This document shows positions 25,985-34,991 of a stretch of DNA of 64,000 bases, piece after piece. Source of the stretch: Paraclostridium sordellii. GTDB lineage: Bacteria > Bacillota > Clostridia > Peptostreptococcales > Peptostreptococcaceae. The first letter of the stretch is position 1. Each line of letters begins with the position of its first letter. The notes below the pieces were generated by a model. It was not told the DNA's origin. It ran no database searches and saw nothing but the letters and a program-made list of their open reading frames with translations. The position numbers were made by a program, and so were the translations under genes. The stretch is from positions 1,139,911-1,203,910 of the forward strand of contig NZ_LN679998.1 of assembly GCF_000953675.1 (NCBI RefSeq). Direction: 5' to 3'.

Positions 25985-28012
25985 ATGTTGGAATTAGATA
26001 GAGCCAAAAAAATTGATATGGATAATAGGGTAGCAACAAAGTTAACTATAGCTATATCAGTTTGTTTAGTTTTTATATATATAATTAGTTTAATGGTTAC
26101 TTTTCATAGTAATTTAAATTTTAGTATAAAACCTGAATATTTTATTCGATTTTTTAATATAATGTTATCTTTTTTAGCAATTATAAGTTGTTTACTTTGC
26201 TATGATAGTACAAAGAAAGAAGAGTTATTTATTATTTCTCTAATGTATATGATATTTTTAATAGATATATTATTAGGTGTATTTGATAACTTAACATTAG
26301 AAAATACTATTATAAGTATGAAAGGATATATTGCAATATCCACCTCTATAATGAGAATTATTATTATATTAGTAGCAGCTTTTCCAATTAAGCAAATTAG
26401 AAGTTTTATAATGAAAAATAAAACTCAAGTTATAATATTTATATTATTAACTGCTTTATGTTTTGGATATATGGAAAGAGAGAGTATAATTTTTCCTATG
26501 AATAAGGATACAGAGTTTTTTAGGGAGTACAATTTTTTATTAATCCTTATTTACACGATATCTAGTTTTATATTCTTTAGAAAAAGTATAAAAGAAAATG
26601 ATTATACCTATTCTGTAATAGGTGCAAGTATTCTTATGTTATGGATTAAAGCCATATATGCTATTGTTGGGTCGGACAAGCCAATAATGGATATAAAATA
26701 TATATCTATATCTATTACATATATGTCATTTATAGTTCTTATAGTAGGATTATTTTTAGAACTTATACTTACTATAAAGAAAAACAGAGAGTTAAAAGAA
26801 GAAATAAAAGTATTTTATAACTTAGTTGAAGAAAATAAACATAGTTGTATATATATAAGTGACTTAAATGGAAATGTTTTATATTCGAATAAAAAGATGA
26901 AAAAATATCTATTTAAAAATGAAGAAATAAAGGTAGATATTCTAACTGAAAAAGTCAAAGACGAAATAAATACTATAAATACTGATATGCTTGAAAGTAT
27001 TAAAAAAAGTATATATGATAGAGGTTGCTGGAATGGAAAAATAGAATTAAAGTCTGGAAGTACAACAATAGATTGTAGTGTACAGACAATAATAGATTCA
27101 AGGTTGACTAATTCAAATAAAAAATCTGGAACTGCTAGATTTGTTGTTACATTCACTGATGTAACAGAAAAAGATAGAATGGAAAAATATAAAATAGAGT
27201 ATGAAAAAATGAAAGATCATGAAAAAGTTAAAAGTGAATTCTTTGCCAATATAAGTCATGAGCTTAGGACACCATTAAATATTTTTTATTCTACTGTTCA
27301 ATTATTAGATATAAAACTAAATAACAATGAAGAAGAATTTAGAAAGTCTTATAATAAATACAGATCTAGTTTAAGGCTAAATTGTCAAAGAATGTTAAGA
27401 CTTATAAATAATATTGTAGATATAACAAAAATAGATGTAGGGTATACAAAACCTAATATTGTAAATTGTGATATTGTTAAGTTAGTAGAAGCTATAACTA
27501 TGTCAGTTATAATTTATGCAAGACAAAAGGATATAAATATAATATTTGATACTGATGTAGAAGAGTTAATAATAAAATGTGATCCTGAAATGATTGAAAG
27601 AGCAGTACTAAATTTACTATCAAATTCAATTAAATTTACCAAACCAAATGGAAATATATTTGTAAGTATATATGTAAATAAAGAATGGGTTCAAATCATA
27701 TTTGAAGATGATGGGGTTGGAATACCTATTCATATGCAAGATTTAGTATTTGAAAGATTTGTACAAGCTGATAAATCTTTAAATAGAATGAACGAAGGTA
27801 GTGGGATAGGACTTAGTATAGTCAAATCTATTATAGAATTAAATGAAGGAGAAATTTATTTAGAAAGTGATGGGGAAAATGGTACTGAATTTGAAATATT
27901 ACTTCCAAATAAAAAGCTTCTAGGTGATGACTTAATAGATAAAGAAATAGAATATACAATAGATATGCAAAAGATTGAGTTAGAACTTTCGGATATATAT
28001 GAACTACATTAA
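25985..28012 (+). CDS. Orphan membrane sensor histidine kinase (multi-TM sensor, PAS, HisKA, HATPase)
   Basis: A 675-residue kinase. About eight membrane helices fill residues 15-260 (a MASE-like integral membrane sensor), followed by a PAS-like region (~270-395), a HisKA dimerisation domain with phospho-acceptor His425 in FFANISHELRTPLN, and a HATPase domain with N, G1 (DDGVGIP) and G2 (GSGIGLSIV) boxes. Start ATG 25985 behind GGGGGAGAG; an upstream in-frame ATG at 25970 overlaps that site. No response regulator is nearby. In clostridia such orphan kinases often act on Spo0A, and the 0A box upstream supports a feedback link, but this is inference. Confidence 0.85.
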   Translation: MLELDRAKKIDMDNRVATKLTIAISVCLVFIYIISLMVTFHSNLNFSIKPEYFIRFFNIMLSFLAIISCLLCYDSTKKEELFIISLMYMIFLIDILLGVFDNLTLENTIISMKGYIAISTSIMRIIIILVAAFPIKQIRSFIMKNKTQVIIFILLTALCFGYMERESIIFPMNKDTEFFREYNFLLILIYTISSFIFFRKSIKENDYTYSVIGASILMLWIKAIYAIVGSDKPIMDIKYISISITYMSFIVLIVGLFLELILTIKKNRELKEEIKVFYNLVEENKHSCIYISDLNGNVLYSNKKMKKYLFKNEEIKVDILTEKVKDEINTINTDMLESIKKSIYDRGCWNGKIELKSGSTTIDCSVQTIIDSRLTNSNKKSGTARFVVTFTDVTEKDRMEKYKIEYEKMKDHEKVKSEFFANISHELRTPLNIFYSTVQLLDIKLNNNEEEFRKSYNKYRSSLRLNCQRMLRLINNIVDITKIDVGYTKPNIVNCDIVKLVEAITMSVIIYARQKDINIIFDTDVEELIIKCDPEMIERAVLNLLSNSIKFTKPNGNIFVSIYVNKEWVQIIFEDDGVGIPIHMQDLVFERFVQADKSLNRMNEGSGIGLSIVKSIIELNEGEIYLESDGENGTEFEILLPNKKLLGDDLIDKEIEYTIDMQKIELELSDIYELH

Positions 28013-28104
28013 AATTAAGTCAATAATTCAAATATTGTTGAAATTTAGGATTTACTATATAATATTAGTGTAAATGGAATTTTTTTTCTTTGAAAGGAAA
28101 GTAT

Positions 28105-31100
28105 ATGGGGAAAGTTAATTTATTTAGTAGGATTGGTTTAGTGATTTTAATTAATTTTTTTATTTTTTTATGTTTATTTAATAAGGTTAACGCTCAAGAT
28201 AGGCGGATAACATTTAATAACTTAAATATAGAACAAGGCATCAGTCAATCTACCATAGACGTGATTTTTCAAGATAGCAAAGGCTATGTTTGGTTTGGAA
28301 CTAATGATGGATTAAACAAGTACAATGGATATGATTTTAAGGTGTACAATTATGAATATGGAGAAAATAGTATAAGTAATAATCATATAAGTGATATAGA
28401 TGAAGATAGTCATGGAAATATATGGATAACAACCATAGGTGGCGTAAGTAAGTTAAATCCTAAAAATGATGAGATAAAAAACTATAAAGTTAAAGATAAT
28501 TCTATAGGAAGCAATAACGCTATGGAAGTATTAGTAACTAATGAAAATAAAGTATTAGTTGCTACTGATGAAGGATTGTATTTATATGAGGAAAACTTGG
28601 ATAAATTTAAGAAGGTTTTAGGCGAAAATAACGATATTAATTGTCAATATATTTACTCTATAGATGAAGATTCTGAAGGTAATATTTGGTTAGGTCTTAA
28701 AAAGGGAGTTATAAAAGTATCAAAAAATTTTAAAATCATAAAAACTTTTCCTACATCAACAGAAAAGAACTCTTTAGGAGAAGGTGAGATTTATAATGTA
28801 TATTGTGATGATGAAAATGGATATGTTTGGGTAGGAAGTGCTAGTTCAGGATTATCTAAAATAAACACAAAAACAGATGAAATAACTAGGTATACGCATG
28901 ATTTAAATGATTCAAAATCTATACCAAATGACAATATAGGTTGTATAAAAAAAGACAGTAAAGACAATGTATGGATAGGTACTGCAAATGGACTTGCAAA
29001 GTACAATAAGCAAAGTGATAATTTTAATGTTTATCATCATAAAATATATGATAAAAATAGCTTAGTAAATAATAATATAAAAAGCTTAATGGAAGATAGT
29101 AAAGGCCTTATATGGGTTGGTACCTATTCAGGTATAAGTATATTTGACACAGATAGCAAGATAAATCATTATAAAGCAGGACTTGATGATAATTATTTGC
29201 TAAATGAAAATATAGTACATGGTGTATATGAAGATGAGGATGGATATCTTTGGGTAGGTACAAATTCAAAAGGTGTAAATATAATTGATAGGAAAAATAA
29301 TACATCTAAGCAATTAAACAGTAGTATAGATAAAGCATTTAAAAATGATTCTGTAAATGATATAACTGGAAAAGGCAATATTATTTATATAGCAACTGAT
29401 AATGGACTTATTAAACTAGACAAATCAAGAAAGATATTAAAAAATTATAGTACAAAAGACGGTTTAGTAGATAATAAAATAAAAGATGTAATGATAGATA
29501 GTAAAGGCTATCTATGGATTGGGACAACAGATGGATTAAGTATTTTAAATCCAGAAACTGACGAAGTCATAGATATAAATAAAATTATAAATGATAAAAT
29601 AAATAAAGGTAAAAATCAAAATAACTATATTAGACATATATATGAAGATAAACAAGGTAATTATTATTTAGGACTTTTAAAACAAAATGGACTATGTGTT
29701 ATAAATCCAAAAGATAGAACTATAAAACATTATAAGCATAGCGAAAGTGATAATGAAAGCATAAGTGATAATCATGTTAGATATATAAACGAGGATAGTA
29801 AAGGAAACATATGGGTTGGTACTAGCTATGGATTAAATAAACTAGATAAAAAAAGTGGTAAGTTTAAGAGATATACAACTAAAAATGGAATAGCAAACAA
29901 TACTATATATGGTGTTTTAGTAGATAATGATGATAGTATATGGATAAGTACAAATAAGGGGATTTCTAAAATTGATTCAAATAATGATAAAGTTATCAAT
30001 TTAAGTGTAACTGATGGATTACAAGGAAATGAATTTAACGGTAATGCAGCATATAAAAATAAAAAAGGAGAACTTTTTTTTGGAGGCGTTAATGGATTAA
30101 ACTCATTTTACCCAAATGACATAATTAAATCAGGAGATAAACCTAAAGTATTGTTTGATAAATTTTTAATAGATAATAAAGAATTTCATGATATAAACAA
30201 CAAGAAGTTTAGTGAAGGAACAAATACAATAAGTATAAAGTTTTTTACTCCAAATTATTCAAGTGAAAAAAGTACTACATACGAATATAGATTAGAAGGT
30301 AGTAGTGGAGGAATAACAAGAACAAAAGATAATCATGTTACTTATAATGATTTACAGCCTGGTAATTACATATTTAAAGTAAAAGCAATAGACACAAGCG
30401 GAAATGTAAGTGACGAAAGTCAAGTTAGTTTCTCTATAAAACCTCCTTTTTGGTTAAGTGGATATGCATGTTTAATATACATATTAATAGTAATTGCATT
30501 TATAATAAATCATAAATATAAAGTAAAGAAGCTTGACAAACTAGTACAGAAAAAAACTCTTAGATTAAGAGAAGAGATGGAGAGAAATACAGTTTTACTA
30601 AATAAAAATATAAAACTAGAAAAAAATAAAAATAACTATTTTGTAAACTTATCTCATGAGTTAAGAACTCCTTTAAATGTTATAAGCAGTACAAATCAAC
30701 TTATATTAGGATTAATGAAAAAAGATGAAGGTATTAAAGAGGACAGATTAAACCATTACATAGACGTATCACAAAGAAATTGCAAAAGACTATTAAACTT
30801 AATTAATAATATAGTAGATAGTACAAAGCTTCAAAATGATATGTATGTAATTTCATTAAAGAAAGTGGATATTGTCTATTTAGTAGAAGAAACTGCATTA
30901 ACTTTAATTGATTATGTAAGTGCTAAAGGAATTGATTTAATAATAGATCCAGAAATTGAAGAAAAAACTATAATGTGTGATAGTTATGAAATTGAAAGAT
31001 GCATTGTTAACTTAGTCGGCAATGCAGCTAAATTTACTCCTGAAGGAGGAACAATAACAATAACTATTAAAGATTTAGATGATAAAGTTAAAATTAGTGT

Positions 31101-31332
31101 ATCAGATACAGGTGTTGGTATAGATGAAAAGTATCATAAAGCTATATTTGATAGATTCAGTCAAGTTGTCGATATAAATAATGAAGTGAAGGCCGGAAGT
31201 GGACTTGGACTTACTATAACCAATCATATAATTAAGCTTCATAATGGAGAAATATATGTTGAAAGTAAACTAGGTGAAGGGAGTAATTTTATTATAATAC
31301 TTCCAGTTACCCAAAATACTAAAAGCAATTAA
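28105..31332 (+). CDS. Sensor histidine kinase with two-component propeller repeats and Y_Y_Y domain
   Basis: About 1075 residues. A signal peptide or anchor (~5-30) leads to 13-14 propeller repeats of the GYVWFGTNDGLNKYN type, enough for two seven-bladed beta-propellers (~35-670). A Y_Y_Y domain (~690-780), one membrane helix (~785-808), HisKA with His851 (YFVNLSHELRTPLN) and HATPase (GVGID, GSGLGLTI) follow. The extracellular sensor resembles Bacteroidetes HTCS proteins that sense glycans, but there is no receiver or DNA-binding domain. ATG 28105 behind AAAGGAAA. It follows the first kinase by 92 bases, with closely related HisKA motifs. Confidence 0.88.
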   Translation: MGKVNLFSRIGLVILINFFIFLCLFNKVNAQDRRITFNNLNIEQGISQSTIDVIFQDSKGYVWFGTNDGLNKYNGYDFKVYNYEYGENSISNNHISDIDEDSHGNIWITTIGGVSKLNPKNDEIKNYKVKDNSIGSNNAMEVLVTNENKVLVATDEGLYLYEENLDKFKKVLGENNDINCQYIYSIDEDSEGNIWLGLKKGVIKVSKNFKIIKTFPTSTEKNSLGEGEIYNVYCDDENGYVWVGSASSGLSKINTKTDEITRYTHDLNDSKSIPNDNIGCIKKDSKDNVWIGTANGLAKYNKQSDNFNVYHHKIYDKNSLVNNNIKSLMEDSKGLIWVGTYSGISIFDTDSKINHYKAGLDDNYLLNENIVHGVYEDEDGYLWVGTNSKGVNIIDRKNNTSKQLNSSIDKAFKNDSVNDITGKGNIIYIATDNGLIKLDKSRKILKNYSTKDGLVDNKIKDVMIDSKGYLWIGTTDGLSILNPETDEVIDINKIINDKINKGKNQNNYIRHIYEDKQGNYYLGLLKQNGLCVINPKDRTIKHYKHSESDNESISDNHVRYINEDSKGNIWVGTSYGLNKLDKKSGKFKRYTTKNGIANNTIYGVLVDNDDSIWISTNKGISKIDSNNDKVINLSVTDGLQGNEFNGNAAYKNKKGELFFGGVNGLNSFYPNDIIKSGDKPKVLFDKFLIDNKEFHDINNKKFSEGTNTISIKFFTPNYSSEKSTTYEYRLEGSSGGITRTKDNHVTYNDLQPGNYIFKVKAIDTSGNVSDESQVSFSIKPPFWLSGYACLIYILIVIAFIINHKYKVKKLDKLVQKKTLRLREEMERNTVLLNKNIKLEKNKNNYFVNLSHELRTPLNVISSTNQLILGLMKKDEGIKEDRLNHYIDVSQRNCKRLLNLINNIVDSTKLQNDMYVISLKKVDIVYLVEETALTLIDYVSAKGIDLIIDPEIEEKTIMCDSYEIERCIVNLVGNAAKFTPEGGTITITIKDLDDKVKISVSDTGVGIDEKYHKAIFDRFSQVVDINNEVKAGSGLGLTITNHIIKLHNGEIYVESKLGEGSNFIIILPVTQNTKSN

Positions 31333-31343
31333 TCATAATTTAT

Positions 31344-31377
31344 AAAAAAAGAAGTGTAATTACACACTTCTTTTTTT
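31344..31377 (+). terminator. Terminator after the propeller kinase
   Basis: AAAAAAAGAAGTGT pairs with ACACTTCTTTTTTT across a short loop. Confidence 0.88.
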
Positions 31378-31444
31378 ATATAGTTATTTAAATAAAAGAA
31401 GTATTTACAAAATATGATAAAGATGGTATATTATATATGAGTTT

Positions 31445-31533
31445 GGAGAGGTGTCCGAGTGGTTTAAGGAGCTGGTCTTGAAAACCAGTGACTCCGAAAG
31501 GGGCCGTGGGTTCGAATCCCACCCTCTCCGCCA
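31445..31533 (+). tRNA. tRNA-Ser (anticodon UGA)
   Basis: Acceptor arms GGAGAGG and CCTCTCC, anticodon stem CTGGT/ACCAG with loop CTTGAAA giving anticodon TGA (31479-31481), a long class II variable arm, GTTCGAATC T-loop, and an encoded CCA end. Followed by a terminator. Confidence 0.97.
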
Positions 31534-31540
31534 ATATTTT

Positions 31541-31568
31541 AAAGCATCTAGATTTTAGATGCTTTTTT
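31541..31568 (+). terminator. Terminator after tRNA-Ser
   Basis: AAAGCATCT (31541-31549) and AGATGCTTT (31557-31565) plus T-run. Confidence 0.88.
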
Positions 31569-31669
31569 TATATAATATAAACAATTATTGTCATTTATAA
31601 ATCATGAATACTATTAACTAATAAGTGAAAAATAAATTGTAATAAATATAGTATAAAAAGGAGTTATAA

Positions 31670-31837
31670 ATGAATAAAAACAATAAATTAAAAAAAGAAC
31701 AAAAACTAGATAATTTAAAGAAGAACATTATATTTTCTAGCATAGATAATTTAAGTGGAGAAATGGATAATTCATCTGAAAATTTAGAAGTGTATTTTGA
31801 ATTAAAGAAAAATAAATTTGATAAAGCAGATAAGTAA
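31670..31837 (+). CDS. Small hypothetical protein (55 aa)
   Basis: An ATG at 31670 behind AAAAAGGAG opens a 55-codon frame ending at TAA 31835-31837. A perfect hairpin terminator follows at once, making this a complete small transcription unit. The protein is charged and Lys/Asn/Glu-rich (KLKKEQKLDNLKK, SIDNLSGEMDNSSENLE) with no cysteine or membrane segment. Not recognised; coding potential rests on the ribosome site, frame and terminator. Confidence 0.55.
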   Translation: MNKNNKLKKEQKLDNLKKNIIFSSIDNLSGEMDNSSENLEVYFELKKNKFDKADK

Positions 31838-31840
31838 TAT

Positions 31841-31882
31841 AAAAACATAAAGACCTGTATATACAGGTCTTTATGTTTTTAT
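31841..31882 (+). terminator. Perfect 40-base palindromic terminator
   Basis: Twenty-base arms abut at 31860/31861, starting with five A and ending with five T. Confidence 0.85.
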
Positions 31883-31959
31883 ATTACTATAGGTTAACAA
31901 ATATATGTGATATTTAAATACATAATTATATAAAATATTTTAATAAAGTAGGTGAACGT

Positions 31960-34089
31960 ATGAAGATAAGTGAAGTAAAAGAAATTATTGAAAATAATAC
32001 TGAAAAAAATAGATACAACTCAGGAGTTATTTTATATAAAAGTAACTTAGTGAGTAATAGTTATATAAAAAAAGAAAGCGAAAATATAAATTTCTATGCA
32101 ACTATTAGAGATGAAAGCTTTTTAAATCAAAATACAGTATTTATAGTTTTAAGTGAGAAAACAAAACGTATAGTAAGTACAAGTTGTGACTGTAATGATT
32201 GGCTATGTAAAAGTGGAGAGAGCAATACATTTATATGTAAACACATGGTAGCTGCAATATATAAATGCCTAGATGATTTGAACAAGAAAAAAAGTAAAAA
32301 AAGTAGTAGTATAAGTCATAGTAAAAATGAAATAAAATATGCAAAGTTAAATACAAGTATAAATATATCAAAAGATGAATTTGATATGTTGGAAATTTCA
32401 TTTAATATAGGTAAATTAAATCAATCTAGATATAAAGATATATATAATTCATATAAACAAAATAAAAGGTTATACCATTTAAAAGAATCTATATATCTAG
32501 ATTTACATGATGAAGAAATACAAAATCTTTTTAAATTAATAGATACTTTAGGATTTTCTGGAGAAGGAAGTAGCTTTAAAGTAAATAGTAATAAAGCATT
32601 ATATATAGATGAATATATAAGAGAAAAGAGTATAAATTTTGTAAGTGGAAAAGAGTATATTAAAAATATATGCGAAAAGTTTAATAAAAAAGATAATTAT
32701 AAAAATAAAATCCATAAAGAATTAGATAATATATTAAGAGAATACCAAAAGGATGGAGTTACATGGTTTAATAACTTAAGTTATTATGGTTTTGGAGGGA
32801 TTTTAGCTGATGAAATGGGCCTAGGAAAAACTTTACAAACAATAGCATTTATAAGGGGGAATGAAAACTCTAAAACTATGATAATTACACCTACATCATT
32901 AATTCATAACTGGAAAAATGAATTTAATAAATTTACACCTTCAATTAAAGTTGGAATTATACATGGGGATAAAAGTTTAAGAGAAAATGTAATTGAAAAT
33001 TATAAAAGTTATGATGTTATAATAACTACATATTCAACAATAAGAAATGATTTAGAACTTTATAAAAATATAAATTTTGATTATTTAATTATAGATGAAG
33101 CTCAAAATATTAAAAATCCACAAACTATAAGTTCTAAAGCTGTTAAGAGTATAAATTCTAAGTCTAAGTTTGCACTTACTGGTACTCCTATAGAAAATAA
33201 TTTATTGGAGCTATGGTCAATATTTGACTTTATAATGCCAGGATATTTATATGATAAAGTGAAATTTCAAAATGAATTTATAATAAATGAAAATACAAAT
33301 GAATTAAAAAAATTAATAAAGCCATTTATACTTAGAAGAACTAAAAAAGAAGTAATAGAAGAATTACCTGATAAAATTGAGAAAAAATTTATTGTAGAAT
33401 TAAATAAAGAACAAAAACAAATATATGATATATATAATAAAAGTGTATTAGAAAAGTTAAAAAATAATAAAGGCAAAAGTGATAAAATTACTATATTCTC
33501 TTATTTAACTAAATTACGTCAACTATGCTTGCATCCAAAAACTTTGCTAAAAGATTATAAAGGTAAAAGTGAAAAGTTAAAAGTATGTATGGAAATAACT
33601 AAAGAAGCTATTGAAAGTGGTAGAAAAATTTTAATATTTTCTCAGTTTACGAGTATTTTAAGAATCATTGAAGAAGAAATTCAAAAAGAAGGCATAGAAA
33701 AATTATATTTAGATGGTAAAACTAATGCTCAAGATAGAATTAAATTAGTAAATGAATTTAATGAAAATAAGAATATAAAAGTATTTTTAATATCATTAAA
33801 AGTAGGAGGAACAGGGCTTAATTTAACCAGTGCTGATATGGTAATACACTTTGATCCATGGTGGAACTTATCTGTTGAAAATCAAGCAAGTGATAGAGCT
33901 CACAGAATAGGACAAAAAAATGTAGTAGAAGTTATAAAATTAATTTCAAAAGATACAATAGAAGAGAAAATAGTATTATTACAAGAAAGTAAAAAAGAGC
34001 TTATAGATAATATAATAGATGAAAAATTGTCTAATTCAAATATATTAAATAAGCTTAATAATGAAGATTTAATCAACTTACTTAAATAA
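31960..34089 (+). CDS. SWIM-domain SNF2-family helicase
   Basis: A 709-residue nucleic-acid translocase. A SWIM zinc finger (C76-x-C78 ... C93-x-H95) near the N-terminus is followed by a variable region (~110-250) and the SNF2 ATPase: DEMGLGKT Walker A at 284-291, IIDEAQ Walker B (D379-E380), LTGTPIENN, then the helicase C domain with GGTGLNLTSAD and the arginine-finger motif QASDRAHRIGQ. All motifs look intact. It is shorter than many bacterial SWIM/SNF2 proteins, mainly in the N-terminal associated domain. Such proteins are thought to remodel protein-DNA or RNA polymerase complexes. Single gene, ATG 31960 after AGGTGAACG. Confidence 0.9.
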   Translation: MKISEVKEIIENNTEKNRYNSGVILYKSNLVSNSYIKKESENINFYATIRDESFLNQNTVFIVLSEKTKRIVSTSCDCNDWLCKSGESNTFICKHMVAAIYKCLDDLNKKKSKKSSSISHSKNEIKYAKLNTSINISKDEFDMLEISFNIGKLNQSRYKDIYNSYKQNKRLYHLKESIYLDLHDEEIQNLFKLIDTLGFSGEGSSFKVNSNKALYIDEYIREKSINFVSGKEYIKNICEKFNKKDNYKNKIHKELDNILREYQKDGVTWFNNLSYYGFGGILADEMGLGKTLQTIAFIRGNENSKTMIITPTSLIHNWKNEFNKFTPSIKVGIIHGDKSLRENVIENYKSYDVIITTYSTIRNDLELYKNINFDYLIIDEAQNIKNPQTISSKAVKSINSKSKFALTGTPIENNLLELWSIFDFIMPGYLYDKVKFQNEFIINENTNELKKLIKPFILRRTKKEVIEELPDKIEKKFIVELNKEQKQIYDIYNKSVLEKLKNNKGKSDKITIFSYLTKLRQLCLHPKTLLKDYKGKSEKLKVCMEITKEAIESGRKILIFSQFTSILRIIEEEIQKEGIEKLYLDGKTNAQDRIKLVNEFNENKNIKVFLISLKVGGTGLNLTSADMVIHFDPWWNLSVENQASDRAHRIGQKNVVEVIKLISKDTIEEKIVLLQESKKELIDNIIDEKLSNSNILNKLNNEDLINLLK

Positions 34090-34211
34090 GTTAAATATTT
34101 TATATTGAAATATTATATCTGAATTTGATATGTAACCAAAGTTTAAATTTCTACATATTATTATATAAGTAGATTTATCTACTTTCATAATAATACTGGA
34201 GATGTATATAA

Positions 34212-34439
34212 ATGGGAAAGAAAAAAGTTGAAGATAATATTAAAAAAGTAACTAAGCCTGTAACAGATGTAGGAAAAGAAGTATTAAATGGTGCAGGAAA
34301 TATAGGAAAAGAAACTATAAATACTGGATTAAATGTAGGAAAAGATGTACTAAGTGGTGTTGGAAATATAGCAAAAGAAACTATAAATACTGGGGTTAAT
34401 GTTGGTAAAAAGGTAAAAGAAAACATCAAAGGAAAATAG
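34212..34439 (+). CDS. Small repeat protein, 22-residue amphipathic units (75 aa)
   Basis: A 75-residue basic protein made mostly of a 22-residue repeat: VGKEVLNGAGNIGKETINTG, then VGKDVLSGVGNIAKETINTG, then a partial VGKKVKENIKGK. At DNA level the period is exactly 66 bases (starts 34269, 34335, 34401). The 11-residue sub-periodicity with Gly, Lys and Val at fixed places is like LEA-type or apolipoprotein-like amphipathic helices, so membrane or desiccation-related binding is conceivable. The family is not known to me. ATG behind GGAGATG; terminator downstream. Confidence 0.65.
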   Translation: MGKKKVEDNIKKVTKPVTDVGKEVLNGAGNIGKETINTGLNVGKDVLSGVGNIAKETINTGVNVGKKVKENIKGK

Positions 34440-34447
34440 TAACTAAT

Positions 34448-34474
34448 AAGGGAGCAGAGATGCTCCCTTTATTA
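34448..34474 (+). terminator. Terminator after the 22-residue repeat gene
   Basis: AAGGGAGCA/TGCTCCCTTT with GAGA loop, then ATTATA. Confidence 0.8.
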
Positions 34475-34570
34475 TATGTAAATCTTGGAATAGACCTAAA
34501 ATACATTAAATAATACACAAAATGAGTTATAATATTCAAGGACCATATATTTTGAGAGGAGATTATAACC

Positions 34571-34858
34571 ATGGGGAATAATATTAAAGTGCTAAATGAA
34601 TCATATCAATTATTATTAAAAGCAGAAGATATGTTAAAAAGTAATTTTGATTATGAATCTAACATTAAAAATACTTTTTTAGATGAAGAAAATGAGCTTA
34701 TAGTATTAGAAGATAATTTAGGGAGATACATACAATATGACGTATATGACTGTTACACAGCATTAATAAAAGTTTCAAAACTTTATAGTAATGCTGAATT
34801 ACATAAAATATGTAAAAGGTTGAAGGAAATAAGTATAAAAGCTGAAATGATTCACTAA
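34571..34858 (+). CDS. Hypothetical helical protein (95 aa)
   Basis: Not recognised. An acidic, helical protein with a central beta-like stretch (NELIVLEDNLGRYIQYDVYDCY). ATG 34571 stands behind GAGAGGAGATT and a terminator hairpin follows. No domain clue. Confidence 0.6.
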   Translation: MGNNIKVLNESYQLLLKAEDMLKSNFDYESNIKNTFLDEENELIVLEDNLGRYIQYDVYDCYTALIKVSKLYSNAELHKICKRLKEISIKAEMIH

Positions 34859-34861
34859 TGT

Positions 34862-34900
34862 AAAAAGTAGCTTTAAACTATATAGTTTAAGGCTATTTTT
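34862..34900 (+). terminator. Terminator, slightly imperfect stem
   Basis: Long arms 34862-34880 and 34883-34900 with one or two mismatches and a terminal T-run. Confidence 0.7.
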
Positions 34901-34991
34901 ATGTAATGAAATTATATAAATAAAAATTTAATATGTTATAATAGAAGAAAATTAAAAAGGGTAAATAAAAATATAAAGGAAATTTAACATT

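Noticed and set aside
28019-28060. A second Spo0A box before the propeller kinase (TTGTTGAAAT)
   Set aside because: The core differs (TGTTGAA) at the conserved C, and no promoter is placed next to it.
31167-31180. GTTGTCGATA as a Spo0A box
   Set aside because: Lies inside the kinase coding sequence and lacks the AA after TGTCG.
34175-34429. Minus-strand frame opposite the 22-residue repeat gene
   Set aside because: Its Phe/Pro-rich repeat pattern is simply the complement of the sense repeat; no ribosome site.
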